Shown piece by piece: positions 1 through 8,908 of a stretch of DNA of 41,162 nucleotides. Origin of the DNA: a virus. The notes under the pieces were generated by a model, which saw only the letters and a list, made by a program, of their open reading frames with translations, was not told where the DNA came from and searched no databases. The translations under genes and the position numbers were made by a program. Position 1 is the stretch's first letter. Every line of letters starts with the position of its first letter. The stretch lies in IMG/VR virus record IMGVR_UViG_3300027983_000031, positions 1-41,162 of that record. The stretch is one strand, 5' to 3'.

Positions 1-1276
1 ATGGAGTCATCCCCGCCCCAGTATTATTTTGTACGGTAATGCCGGTACCGGGCAGCACCCCTGCAACATAATCGCCAGTTGTGTCTGATCCTAATGAAAC
101 TGAATTAGAGGCAATCGTTGCTGTTAAAATTACATCTAAATTTCCTTTTATTAAAACATTACCCTCTAAATCTCCTGCTAATGTTATTCTTCTAGATGTA
201 GTCCATGCGTCTGCGCTTATTGCTATCCCTGCTAAATCTCCTGTGACGTTACCAGTAACATTTCCAGTATGAACTCCAGCAGTATTACCTGTGATATTAC
301 CTGTTACATTACCTGTGACATTACCTGTGACATTACCCGTAACACTACCCGTTAATGGTGCTGTCACACCAGCAAAAGCTACAATAGAAGTAGTACCCAC
401 AGCTTGTCCAATAGAGATTGTGGGAATTGATCCTTCTCCAGAGTTATTAGAAATACTTATACCTGTTCCAGCAGATAGGTGATCTACATAATCACCAATT
501 GTATCAGTGCTTAGATTTACGGCATCGTTGATCCATTGGCCATCGCTAAAATATCTTAAAAATTCACCATTTACTGCATCAGTGATAGTTACATCCGTTA
601 GATCATTTATGCTTGCATTTAATGATATTGTTGGAGTTGTAGTTTCGCCCGAATTGTCTACAATATTTATCCCGGTACCCTGTACTAAAGAAGAAACATA
701 ATCTCCAGTAGTATCAGTGCCCAGAGCTATCCCATTGGCTATAATCGTAGCGTTAAGCGTTACGTCAGCGGAACCATCTATGGATACATTCCCAGATAAA
801 TCGCCACCTAATGTTATAGTTCTTGGGTTTGTCCATTTAGCTGCTGAACCAGTAGTGTCACTATCGGCTGCTGATATTTCATAATAAATTGTTCCATCAT
901 TAGTAAATTCCCATTTATCAGATGTCTCATTCCAGCGAATGAGCACATTTAACGCAGAGCCCCTTTCTATTTCTACGCCTGCATTTATACTATTTTCAAT
1001 ACTCGCACTTACTCCAGTATTTAAGATAATTATATTATCTTCAACTGTCATAGTTTCCGTATTAATGGTAACGGTATTACCATTAACCGTTAGATTTCCA
1101 GATATAGTCATATCCCCAGCTATAATTATACTATCTAGTGAGGTGACTAAAGTGTCGGATTCCTGAAGTAGATTAAGAGAAGAGCTTACTAGCGCTCCGC
1201 TCGTATCCCTAAAATAGAATACACCAATTAGAGGATCTATTGCTATTTGATTAGATGTAATGTTTGGCTGTGCCAC
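1..1276 (-). CDS. Phage tail fibre-like protein, C-terminus beyond window edge
   Basis: An open minus-strand frame begins at a GTG (1274-1276) preceded by the Shine-Dalgarno-like GAAGGGG, which overlaps the end of the upstream gene, and stays open to the window edge (about 425 residues seen). The protein is rich in Gly, Thr, Asn and Val. It repeats modules of the kind NLTVNGNTVT, ITLGGDLSGNV and GDYV..L..GTGI that are typical of trimeric beta-structured phage tail fibres. A run of VTGN repeats lies near residues 305-330. It follows another fibre gene and is the last virion gene seen, as expected for a distal receptor-binding fibre. No CGG codon occurs in frame. Fibre identity comes from composition and repeats; the receptor is unknown. 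ATG is absent at the start, so GTG rests on the ribosome-binding site. Confidence 0.75.
   Translation of the reverse strand, partial: MAQPNITSNQIAIDPLIGVFYFRDTSGALVSSSLNLLQESDTLVTSLDSIIIAGDMTISGNLTVNGNTVTINTETMTVEDNIIILNTGVSASIENSINAGVEIERGSALNVLIRWNETSDKWEFTNDGTIYYEISAADSDTTGSAAKWTNPRTITLGGDLSGNVSIDGSADVTLNATIIANGIALGTDTTGDYVSSLVQGTGINIVDNSGETTTPTISLNASINDLTDVTITDAVNGEFLRYFSDGQWINDAVNLSTDTIGDYVDHLSAGTGISISNNSGEGSIPTISIGQAVGTTSIVAFAGVTAPLTGSVTGNVTGNVTGNVTGNITGNTAGVHTGNVTGNVTGDLAGIAISADAWTTSRRITLAGDLEGNVLIKGNLDVILTATIASNSVSLGSDTTGDYVAGVLPGTGITVQNNTGAGMTP
284..355 (-). repeat. 12-bp tandem repeat encoding VTGN units
   Basis: Six consecutive 12-bp units (consensus on the plus strand ATTACCTGTGAC, with one to four changes per unit) lie inside the tail-fibre gene and encode repeated NVTG residues. 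The two central units are identical. Such repeats can expand or shrink and so change fibre length. Confidence 0.8.
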
Positions 1277-1294
1277 TTGAACCCCTTCGTTCGA

Positions 1295-2515
1295 TTAGAA
1301 GGTCCCACCATCAATAATCGTATTTGATATTGTGACTGCGCTCAACGTTCCACCAGTAATAGCAACACTGCTAGCATTTTGAATTGCCATAGTGCCTAAA
1401 CCCAACCCAGTTCTAGCACCAGAAGCAGTTGTAGCGCCAGTCCCACCATTAGCAATGGCTATTGTAGTGCCATTCCAAACACCAGTCGTGATAGTACCAA
1501 GTGAAGTCAAGCTTGATTCTGTAATACCAGAGCCTAAAGTTGTTTCGGATAATACTGAAACTCCAGCAATCTTTAAAACTTTTCCAGTTAAAATATCAAG
1601 ATTTTCAGATGACGTCCAAGCAGATGTTGTGCTTAGCCAATTAAATGTTTTATTAGTTGTGCCAAGTACTGTAATACCAGCATCATTTGCCGTTATATCT
1701 GTCGGTGTTGCAACATTCGCAAGAACAATATTTTTATCTTCGATTACCAAAGTAGAGGTATTAAGAGTTGTTGTATTGCCTTGAACGGTTAAATCACCAG
1801 TTACGACTAAGTTATTTGGAATTGTAACATTGCTTGCAAGACTAAGGACTGTGCCAGTTACAACTATTTCGTTTGCCGTCCCTGTCAATGTGACATTGGT
1901 GACAGCATTTGTTACAAACTCTGTAGTAGCAAGTTGGGTCGTAGAGGTTAACGCTGTTGCCGTAGGCGCAGCGGGTACGCCAGTAAAAGTTGGACCAGCA
2001 AGGTTTGCCTTGAGGTCGAGGGCTGTCTGTCCAGCAGTAGACACAGGCTTACCTATATCTGTAGTGTTGTCAACGCTACCAAGACCAACCATTGTTGCCG
2101 TAACACCAGAGACCGTCCCAGTGAAAGTTGGTGAAGCTATTGGGGCATAAGTTGATGATGCTGTTGTTGAAGCAAGTTTTGTATCTATTTGTGTTTGAAT
2201 AGCAGAAGTTACACCATCAATATAACCAATCTCGGTTGATGTTACAGATCCAATACCTGTTGTCGATGGGAGAACTATTGTTCCAGTAAACGTCTTATTA
2301 CCAGTAAGTGTTTGAACCGTTCCTAAGGTGACAAATGCACCTACTCCACCAATTGATACTATGCTACTAGCGGACCCATTGATGCCACCAGTACCCTCAC
2401 CATAATAGAGTATATTATCGGCTTCATTATAGGCTAATTCTGCATTTTCAAGAGTTGCGGGGGCGCCTGCTAGACCAGAACTAGCCCTTCTTTTGATCCT
2501 AACTGTATTCGACAT
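1295..2515 (-). CDS. Phage tail fibre / virion surface protein
   Basis: 406 residues with almost no Arg, Cys or Trp but abundant Thr, Gly, Ala, Ser and Ile. The N-terminal segment has RIKRRASSG followed by LENAELAYNEADNILYYGEG, an arrangement common at the N-terminus of phage fibre proteins that attach to the virion. Later come fibre-type repeats such as TGNKTFTGTIVLPS, ASPTFTGTVSGV and GPTFTGVPAAPT. It ends 18 bp before the GTG of the next fibre gene and starts 3 bp after the stop of the upstream gene, so the three fibre genes are probably co-transcribed and translationally linked. The exact position in the tail is not determinable. Confidence 0.75.
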   Translation of the reverse strand: MSNTVRIKRRASSGLAGAPATLENAELAYNEADNILYYGEGTGGINGSASSIVSIGGVGAFVTLGTVQTLTGNKTFTGTIVLPSTTGIGSVTSTEIGYIDGVTSAIQTQIDTKLASTTASSTYAPIASPTFTGTVSGVTATMVGLGSVDNTTDIGKPVSTAGQTALDLKANLAGPTFTGVPAAPTATALTSTTQLATTEFVTNAVTNVTLTGTANEIVVTGTVLSLASNVTIPNNLVVTGDLTVQGNTTTLNTSTLVIEDKNIVLANVATPTDITANDAGITVLGTTNKTFNWLSTTSAWTSSENLDILTGKVLKIAGVSVLSETTLGSGITESSLTSLGTITTGVWNGTTIAIANGGTGATTASGARTGLGLGTMAIQNASSVAITGGTLSAVTISNTIIDGGTF

Positions 2516-2517
2516 GA

Positions 2518-2856
2518 TTAAAAATTACCCCCGTCTACTAAATTTTCCTCAGCGTAGTTTATCCATTGACTACCGTTGTAACGTAAAACATTACCGGCTG
2601 TAACACTTGCTATAGTAACATCTGTAAGTCCATTTAATAGCGATTGATTTGAGATTAACGCTTCAGCACTGATGATTCTATCCTTAACGGTTAGATGGGA
2701 ACCGGCTGGGTTGATACCTAAAACTGTTTGTATGGCTTCCACTGAATCGTTTGCATTTGCATGCTGAAGGTGATGAGGGACCGTTAATGAATCAAGACTA
2801 TCATCGGCCTGGGGATTAATTAAATTATCTAAATTTGCTGGATATTGGCTTGCCAT
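2518..2856 (-). CDS. Small virion/fibre-associated protein
   Basis: 112 residues. The central stretch (DDSLDSLTVPHHLQHANA, then DSVEAIQTVLGI and GSHLTVKDRI) resembles a module seen in many phage fibre and tail-tip proteins in which a His-rich turn precedes a D.VEAIQ..LG helix. The C-terminus (GNVLRYNGSQWIN) is a fibre-type motif that also occurs in the last gene of the cluster (GEFLRYFSDGQWIN). It lies 12 bp downstream of the preceding gene and 2 bp upstream of the next. I infer a short connector or tip protein; no enzymatic motif is visible. Confidence 0.65.
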   Translation of the reverse strand: MASQYPANLDNLINPQADDSLDSLTVPHHLQHANANDSVEAIQTVLGINPAGSHLTVKDRIISAEALISNQSLLNGLTDVTIASVTAGNVLRYNGSQWINYAEENLVDGGNF

Positions 2857-2868
2857 TGTATGCGTCCT

Positions 2869-3279
2869 TTAAAGACTTAAAATTTTTGAACTTAAATTAG
2901 ACCATTCCACCAATAATAGTAATGGCTCTAATGCGCCAGAAAAGGGTAATCCTACAGAATCATTTATAAAAAATATTAGATTAGAATTCTGATCCGTACT
3001 GCCAACTTTATACATAACTATAGAGGCAAATGGTTCTCCACTATATTGCTCTACTATAATATTACTTGCATCAATTACGCCTAATATATTTGTAACATTT
3101 GATATATCAGCCCTTTTATATACGAAATCAGCATTTAAAATATCAGATAAATAATGTTCTGTTTCCTGAATGGGAATATAAGAGGTTTTTAAAAATGCTA
3201 CAGCAAACGTATTAGACGAAAAATCGATAACACCATTAAGAATGTCTTGTTTTGCTTTTGAGTAAATAAAATTAGCCAC
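2869..3279 (-). CDS. Probable phage minor structural protein
   Basis: 136 residues beginning MANFIYSKAKQDILNGVIDF, the form of N-terminus found in a widespread family of small phage virion proteins (MANF.Y.K.K..LL.G.ID), followed by beta-rich sequence with no catalytic motif. The C-terminus LLLVEWSNLSSKILSL is hydrophobic. It sits tightly between two other structural genes (2 bp from the upstream stop). Family assignment is from memory of the N-terminal pattern, so the function stays at the level of virion component. Confidence 0.6.
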   Translation of the reverse strand: MANFIYSKAKQDILNGVIDFSSNTFAVAFLKTSYIPIQETEHYLSDILNADFVYKRADISNVTNILGVIDASNIIVEQYSGEPFASIVMYKVGSTDQNSNLIFFINDSVGLPFSGALEPLLLLVEWSNLSSKILSL

Positions 3280-3281
3280 TT

Positions 3282-4061
3282 TTAGATACCAACATCTTTA
3301 GATACCGTAATCCTATATTTATATCCTTTTTCAAAATAATCCTTATTGCTAGTATTGTAACTCGGTGTAGCATCAGATAAAGATGGAAGATCTAGATATA
3401 CTTCTGGTTTCCAAGAATGCATTTGGATAATTGGTGAAACATTTTCCCATCTACTAATAGATTTCTGAATTTTTTTTCTTTGAGTTTTAAAGTATTCATT
3501 AGAAAGAAAGTTCGATGCTGGTCTGTGATTAAAGGTGATGGTTATTCGACCATTATTGGTATTGTTATCTATAAAAAAATCACCATTTTTTGGATTTACA
3601 GAATCAATATAAAATTCTGGATTTTTCTGGATTATCTGGTGTGTTACATAGGCGTCCTCAAGAATAGAGTGATCATCTACATACATTTCTTTAATTTGAA
3701 GAATTTGCGGAACAGTTAACAGGGAAGAGGATGGAGTAGCAGCATCCTGCATTGTATAAACAATTTTTTCTTCTGGTATAACTTGGCCTGAGGCGTCAAG
3801 AATCCCGATAGCACGTATATAATATTCTTGACCCGATATTAAAACCTTATTCCAATAAAGAGTTAAGGTTCTACTTATTGTATTATAATCTGCTAAAGTA
3901 TTTATTGTTTTGAATGGGTCAGTAACCGCTGATGGGGTAGCATCTGTTGTCTGAACTATAAATCTATTATTTATAATAGAACTTATTTTTATAGTTCTGC
4001 CAAATTTTATCTTTACGCTATCCAGACCAACTGAGGCATAGTCTATTAAATTAACAGCCAC
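3282..4061 (-). CDS. Hypothetical virion protein, Ig-like/beta-rich
   Basis: 259 residues, not recognised as a named family. Residues 1-110 alternate hydrophobic and polar positions (for example TLTLYWNKVLISGQEYYIRAI), suggesting Ig- or fibronectin-like sandwich domains. A second half contains ITITFNHRPAS and YRITVSKDVGI. It lies between the capsid terminator and the small structural genes and is the first gene after a 127-bp spacer, so it probably starts a separate transcript or is read through from the capsid genes. No signal peptide or membrane segment is seen. Confidence 0.6.
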   Translation of the reverse strand: MAVNLIDYASVGLDSVKIKFGRTIKISSIINNRFIVQTTDATPSAVTDPFKTINTLADYNTISRTLTLYWNKVLISGQEYYIRAIGILDASGQVIPEEKIVYTMQDAATPSSSLLTVPQILQIKEMYVDDHSILEDAYVTHQIIQKNPEFYIDSVNPKNGDFFIDNNTNNGRITITFNHRPASNFLSNEYFKTQRKKIQKSISRWENVSPIIQMHSWKPEVYLDLPSLSDATPSYNTSNKDYFEKGYKYRITVSKDVGI

Positions 4062-4112
4062 CGTATGTTCTCCCTTGGAAAGTGTCTCATATTATTAGTA
4101 GCGGGGTTTAGC

Positions 4113-4142
4113 AAAAAAATAAGGGGCAGCTTGCGCTGCCCC
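4113..4142 (-). terminator. Rho-independent terminator after the capsid gene
   Basis: On the minus strand an 8-bp perfect GC-rich stem (GGGGCAGC / GCTGCCCC) with a GCAA tetraloop is followed by TTATTTTTTT. It lies 47 bp downstream of the capsid stop codon, the expected place to end the highly expressed capsid transcript. Confidence 0.9.
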
Positions 4143-4188
4143 CCATCTTTCAAGATTGTATCGTAACTATAACAATCCTAAGGATTAA

Positions 4189-5241
4189 TTATGCCATCTC
4201 GTTAGTGACGGTAACCTCATAATTACGGGCTAGTCTAACGTTCTTAGCAACGGTGATTCCTTCTCCGTCACCAAGCATGACAATGTCATAGCGCTCTTTC
4301 ATCTTCATCGCGCGAATGTCACGAGTTGGATCATCAAATTGATCCGTGCTCATGTCATCCTTGACGAGAAGTACTCCGACCTCATTACGGTCGATCAAGA
4401 ACACATCTGACATTGCTGGCGTTGAACCACTCTTAGCGGTAAAGCTTACGAATGGTGAGACCAGCACATTCAAGCCCATAGGAGCCGTTGCGTTAAGAGC
4501 ACCATCTTTCGACTGTGGACGGAAACCCCAGCTGGTATTAACAGCTGCGCCGCCCGCATGAAAGACATTGTCCTTAAGAAACACCGACCACATAAGTGGG
4601 TGAAGAATAAAGTCTGTTGGTATATGATTTTCTGCCATAAGAACAGCTGCCATGTCAACAACATCGTCCCATGTAAGTGATAGGTTAAAAGCCCCATCAA
4701 TTCCACGGCCCGTTGTGTCTCCATAGTCACTGCTAACATTGTCATAGACAATGGTAGAAGCGTCTTTGAAACGACTCAAAGCAATTTGTTCTTTTAAGCG
4801 TGCCATTGCGCGGCCTGCGGCACGTACATGGAGGCCTACGATGTCCCAAAGAGAATCGGCAATAACTTCCTCTGTGAAAGCTAACTTAACGCCCTTCTTT
4901 GACACCTTACCCTCGATTTGCTTAGCAAATGCGAGAGCTTGTTCTGGGTATTCTTGTCCTTCTGGGATCTCAGCAGCTTGAATTGCATTTACCGCTGGAA
5001 ATTCCAAAGAACGACCCTTACCAAGGCGTACTGTAGAAAGAAGCGGAGTTACCAAAAGCTGTGGTTCGGCTGCTTCACGAAGAGTACGAGAAATAACCTT
5101 TGGGAAGAGTATTGCGGCATCCGAAGAGCCAAACGCTTCCTTAATAGTTACTCTGTTATCTTCGTCAATATGACCGTCCTCAGCAAATGCGGCTTCCCAA
5201 GCTGGGAGACCCGAGAGGAGTTCTTGGATTGTCTTACTCAT
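4189..5241 (-). CDS. Major capsid protein (HK97-fold type, inferred)
   Basis: 350 residues with a strong AGGAGG ribosome-binding site upstream of ATG 5241. The order protease - small Gly/Ala-rich protein - this gene - strong terminator is the standard head module. The sequence has features of phage capsid proteins: an N-terminal helix-rich arm, LLVTPLLSTVRLGKGRSLEFPAV, EIPEGQEYPEQ, a long helix with AAGRAMARLKEQIALSRF, then DFILHPLMWSVFLKD and FLIDRNEVGVLLVKDD. Codon use is richer in CGT and CGC than in neighbouring genes, as expected for high expression, and there is no CGG. Capsid identity is inference from context and pattern. Confidence 0.85.
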   Translation of the reverse strand: MSKTIQELLSGLPAWEAAFAEDGHIDEDNRVTIKEAFGSSDAAILFPKVISRTLREAAEPQLLVTPLLSTVRLGKGRSLEFPAVNAIQAAEIPEGQEYPEQALAFAKQIEGKVSKKGVKLAFTEEVIADSLWDIVGLHVRAAGRAMARLKEQIALSRFKDASTIVYDNVSSDYGDTTGRGIDGAFNLSLTWDDVVDMAAVLMAENHIPTDFILHPLMWSVFLKDNVFHAGGAAVNTSWGFRPQSKDGALNATAPMGLNVLVSPFVSFTAKSGSTPAMSDVFLIDRNEVGVLLVKDDMSTDQFDDPTRDIRAMKMKERYDIVMLGDGEGITVAKNVRLARNYEVTVTNEMA

Positions 5242-5291
5242 CTTAGGATATATCCTCCTGTTTATTATTTCTTTTTATTATTTTTTTTTTA

Positions 5292-6047
5292 TTAGAGTGT
5301 TAAATTAACGCGGAAAGCGCCAACAACATTCGTAACATCTAGGTTTGAGCGGATGCCCAACTTGCCTGAACTTGCACCAGCACGTGTTAGCTCATATACT
5401 GTCTTAAGCGCACCTGGATCTGATGGTAGTTGCATATAGGAAAGTAGTCCATCATCAAAGTTCGTAGCGAACTTCTCGACTTCAATTACTTTACCAACTT
5501 GCAACCATGGATATTCACCAGCATCTGCTTGTGACAACAGTCTTGGACGACCCATAAAGTCTGGACCAACCAAATCGCCAGCCGCTAAATTGCCATTGAT
5601 GGTTGAAACCATTGGATATTCGACATAACCTCTGACAATAAAGCCTGCGCCTTGCGATGTACCCTTATCAAACGGCCTGTACAGATCGTATTGTGCACAA
5701 CCTACTGGGACTGAACGAGCAGCCACAGCCTGTGTATCGCCCGTTGGGCTAGTAACTGGTGTTGCCCCTGCCAATGGATTCCAACCACTGATAGTGTCTC
5801 CCCATGTAATTGACGAGCCGCTTCCATTAGCTGGGACGAAGCGCGAATCACCACTTGCATCGGTAACAACCGAAAGAATTGTACCCTTAGGGATAACAAT
5901 TTCAAAACGATCATCTTCTGAATCTGAATACCATGTTGGCAGTGCGACTGATGGCAAGATATAAGCTGAAGGTGCAATACCCTCTGAAACTACGAAACGA
6001 CCAGCACCTGTTTTGGTACCTACTTTTCTGAACTTTGCTAATGACAT
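5292..6047 (-). CDS. Probable head decoration / structural protein
   Basis: 251 residues, Gly/Ala/Ser-rich and beta-predicted, with an AAGGAGA ribosome-binding site. It lies directly between the protease and the major capsid gene, where decoration or capsid-associated proteins usually sit. Recognisable stretches are PKGTILSVVTDASGD, VPVGCAQYDLYRPFD and a segment on supply of a clean phase (NLAAGDLVGPDFMGRPRLL) followed by VGKVIEVEKF, which resembles decoration-like beta-barrel proteins. No enzymatic motif is visible. The function is inferred from position. Confidence 0.6.
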   Translation of the reverse strand: MSLAKFRKVGTKTGAGRFVVSEGIAPSAYILPSVALPTWYSDSEDDRFEIVIPKGTILSVVTDASGDSRFVPANGSGSSITWGDTISGWNPLAGATPVTSPTGDTQAVAARSVPVGCAQYDLYRPFDKGTSQGAGFIVRGYVEYPMVSTINGNLAAGDLVGPDFMGRPRLLSQADAGEYPWLQVGKVIEVEKFATNFDDGLLSYMQLPSDPGALKTVYELTRAGASSGKLGIRSNLDVTNVVGAFRVNLTL

Positions 6048-6076
6048 TATATTTTCTCCTTATTGATCTAGTTTTT

Positions 6077-7778
6077 TTAAAGTTTGCGGCGACCCATTAA
6101 GGCATCTACGAACAGATTTTCTGCTATTTCATCTTTAGATTCTGATTTGATGATTACTTCTTCATCTTCCATGGCAACGTTATTTTCTTTTTCTACAACG
6201 GTGTCATTTTTGATGATTGACTCATTAAGCTTTTGAAGATTCTTTTTAGTGAATGGTAGTTTAGCTAAATCTCTTAAAGAATCCGTTAAGGACCCTGCAG
6301 ACCTTGTTAAGTGATCTGTGATAAGCTCTTCCCTATCCTCTACTGCTTCTGTGCCCAATGAAATCTTAGTATCCACAACTCTCTCCACCAAAGTACGATG
6401 TAGTGCTTCTCTAAGTTTTGCATTTTCCTGTTGGAGAGACTGAATTTTTTCGTCATCTGCACTTTGCTCAACGGCGATTATTTCGCTTTTGAGCTCTGCT
6501 TCTGGCTCTTCTGCCTCTACCTTCCCATCTGATACTACAGCTTCGGCTGAATCAACAACTTCACTAGCTTGTTCTTCTGTCTTTTCTGCATTCTCATCTG
6601 AAATCTGTATTTCTGCTTCGGCTGGGATTTCCTCAGCAGAAGGCGCTTGCTGCGCTTGTAGCGTATCTATTGCCTTTGTTATAAGTTCTGCGGTTTCTAC
6701 TTGACCAGCTACGACCGCAGCAACCAAAGCCACACTAAGGGTGTCAACAACTGATACATCTTGCGTATCGGCTATTGGAGCCTGGTCTTCTGTCGGCTCT
6801 ATCGAATCAACGATTTCATCTTCTGGCGCCTCTATAGCTTTGGCGGCGATGATTGAAAGATCTTGGCTCAAACCCTCAACGGCAGCCAGAACATCTTCGT
6901 TCTTGATATCTTCATCCATGCTACGAATCTCCTTATTATTATCGTTCTCTGAAGATAGTAATGACTTGTCATCAGCCTTACCAGTTTCGCTTTCCTGAAA
7001 AGCAAGCGCTGTTAGAAAAGCACCTTTTAAGTGTAAATAAAGTGGCCTTGATTCTTTTCTTTTAAGGCTCTTAAAAATTGATTCATTTTCTTCTAAAGAA
7101 ACTATATCCTCTTCGTCCATATTAAGAACAAATGCCGTACTTCTTGCTGTCCAATTTTCCGGATTCGTTATTCCATCAGTATTACTAATATCTTTTGATG
7201 ACCTTACGCTAGATCTTTGGTCTGCTGGTTGATTAACGAACGAGTATTCCTTAAAAGAAATATCTTCCATTTGAATAAATGCTAATTTACCCTTATAAAC
7301 TTGACCTCTTTTATACTTAGGGGCACGAGGTCTACCGTCAGCTGTTTCTGCAGCAAAGTCTTCACCTGAAATTGAACATATCGCTTTTCCGGCTCTACCA
7401 CCGACAGAACCCGTGAGATATCTTTGATCTGCAACTTTTTGTGCTGCTACTGGATCTGTTACTGCGATTTGCAATCTTACATATGGAGAGCCATCTTCCT
7501 CTTTGTCCATTTTAGCAGCAATAACCCTGCCAATTGGTTCAGAATTGAGATCATGATTTAAAATAATTGGCTTTGGATATGGTTCGACCCAAGACTGCAA
7601 GGCTTTTTCTAATTCAACTGCTGAATAGTTATTATAATTTGCAGTAAGTCCGCTCATGAATGGCGGCGACTTCTATTATAAGGCCATACTTTTTATTAAA
7701 AGATTCAGAAAATTCAGCTTCCAACTTAGATAGGTCGGGAAGTTGGAGTGTAAAATTTTCGACAAAATCAAATGACAT
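6077..7778 (-). CDS. Prohead protease with scaffold-like tail, joined by +1 frameshift
   Basis: The reading frame starts at ATG 7778 behind GGAGCAGG and runs 42 codons to ...EVAAIHE, where zero-frame CGG (7650-7652) is followed five codons later by TAA. Skipping one C gives GLTANYNNYS and then a 524-residue frame to 6077, about 566 residues in all. The joined N-terminus (YGLIIEVAAIHEGLTANYN...PKPIILNHDLNSEPIGRV) matches the pattern of phage prohead proteases, including the conserved H in NHDL and the later GSVGGRAGKAICSISG. The C-terminal half is acidic and Ala/Glu-rich, like a scaffold, and ends AMEDEEVIIKSE...GRRKL, suggesting a protease-scaffold fusion. The alternative start ATG 7657 lacks the family N-terminus. 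Protease call is family pattern plus position. Confidence 0.75.
7650..7652 (-). other. CGG +1 recoding site 1 (protease)
   Basis: Codons CAT GAG CGG ACT in the upstream frame; reading GAG C|GGA CTT continues into the protease frame and gives IHE-GLT. The zero frame stops at TAA 7632-7634. Confidence 0.75.
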
Positions 7779-7856
7779 TATACCTGCTCCATTTAAAAAT
7801 ACTAGTGATGTTATAGTAATTGTTTTTTATAAGATTAAACAATCTTATATAGGATA

Positions 7857-8633
7857 TCATACTTTTTCTGAAAAACAAAAAGAGTCTCTCTTGTCACCGT
7901 TTTTAAGGAATTCTTTAATCATTCCTCTGTGCATTATATGGGGAGCATAGATATAGGAAGCTGAAAAAAGCTTATAACCCTTATTCCCAGCTTCCGAAGA
8001 CCAACCTAGGTCTTCCCCTTGAGCATGAAGGTGGTAATTCACATTTTCGTATACATTTTTTGACATCATCTTTGCTGCCATAATGATATCTGATTGAAAA
8101 TATGTGCCCAATGGATATTGCTCTTTCCTATAAGCTTGTTCACCAATTTCACTTTTCCAATTCATGACGCTTGGATATAAAGTATCTATTGGCGTCATAA
8201 ACATCAATGGACTAACAGCATCCGCGCCAGAATCAATATGAATCTTTAATAAATTAATTGTATTTGGATTTGTTAATAGGATATCAGAATCTAGACTAAA
8301 AAAATACTTAGGCTTTAACTCTCTTACTATTTTTAAAAGATCATTTCTTAGATTAACCATATTCTGGTATTTAGATATACTCCAAGTTCTAGTCCCATCT
8401 TTATGATCAAAATGCGGAGAATCTTTTTTTATCTCTATAACGAATTCTGATATATCTGGTCTTGCATTTCTGTATTTAACTAACATATTTATAGTTTCTT
8501 CATCATCTGGAGAAACCATAAAGACAAAACCAATTTTTGAAAAATCTAAATTTTGGTTTTCTATACAAGAAATCCAATAAGGGAAAATCCAATCTCTCTT
8601 ATAGATTGGACAGCCAATCACTAGCTCTAGCAT
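7857..8633 (-). CDS. Glycosyltransferase, GT-A type
   Basis: 258 residues. It begins with a strand typical of GT-A enzymes (LELVIGCPIYKRDW) and carries FFSLDSDILL near residue 115, a DxD-type metal/nucleotide-sugar site, followed by the acceptor-side motif GEDLGWSSEAGNKGYKLF and a late His (PHIMHRG). This order resembles Anp1-like or family 2-related glycosyltransferases. It acts in the cytoplasm on an unknown acceptor. It lies between the portal-side small gene and the protease, inside the head module, so a virion protein or the host surface is a plausible target. Donor sugar and acceptor cannot be read from the sequence. Confidence 0.75.
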   Translation of the reverse strand: MLELVIGCPIYKRDWIFPYWISCIENQNLDFSKIGFVFMVSPDDEETINMLVKYRNARPDISEFVIEIKKDSPHFDHKDGTRTWSISKYQNMVNLRNDLLKIVRELKPKYFFSLDSDILLTNPNTINLLKIHIDSGADAVSPLMFMTPIDTLYPSVMNWKSEIGEQAYRKEQYPLGTYFQSDIIMAAKMMSKNVYENVNYHLHAQGEDLGWSSEAGNKGYKLFSASYIYAPHIMHRGMIKEFLKNGDKRDSFCFSEKV

Positions 8634-8635
8634 TT

Positions 8636-8908
8636 TTATTCTTCGCTAATTTTTGTTTTCTGATTCTTTGTCGATACTAGCTTGGTTGACGAGACCAGTT
8701 CTTCGTCTTCCACTTTAACTACTGGGGATAAGACTATGACTTCTTCTTTTGGCTTTTCTGTTATATGGGCAATAATAGAATCAAGAACATCGGTTAAAGC
8801 TTCAAGTGCTAAACGTGTTTGACCATTGTTAACAGCTTTTTTAAATATTGAATAACTATCTTCTTGCGTATTCTGGCTAGAGGTAATTTTATCGTTTATA
8901 TTAAACAT
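8636..8908 (-). CDS. Hypothetical small acidic protein
   Basis: About 90 residues. ATG 8908 is preferred over ATG 8914 because GGAAG stands 7 bases upstream of it. Its start overlaps the portal stop (TTTAA within ATGTTTAA), so translation is probably coupled to the portal gene. It has a helical middle (FKKAVNNGQTRLALEALTDVLDSIIAHI) and a charged Lys/Glu/Val-rich tail. I do not recognise the family. Its place beside the portal suggests a head-assembly accessory. Confidence 0.6.
   Translation of the reverse strand: MFNINDKITSSQNTQEDSYSIFKKAVNNGQTRLALEALTDVLDSIIAHITEKPKEEVIVLSPVVKVEDEELVSSTKLVSTKNQKTKISEE

Noticed and set aside
1-1276. Plus-strand open frames rich in PVTLPVTFPV in the first 1.2 kb
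   Set aside because: They are the complement of the tandem-repeat tail-fibre gene on the minus strand.
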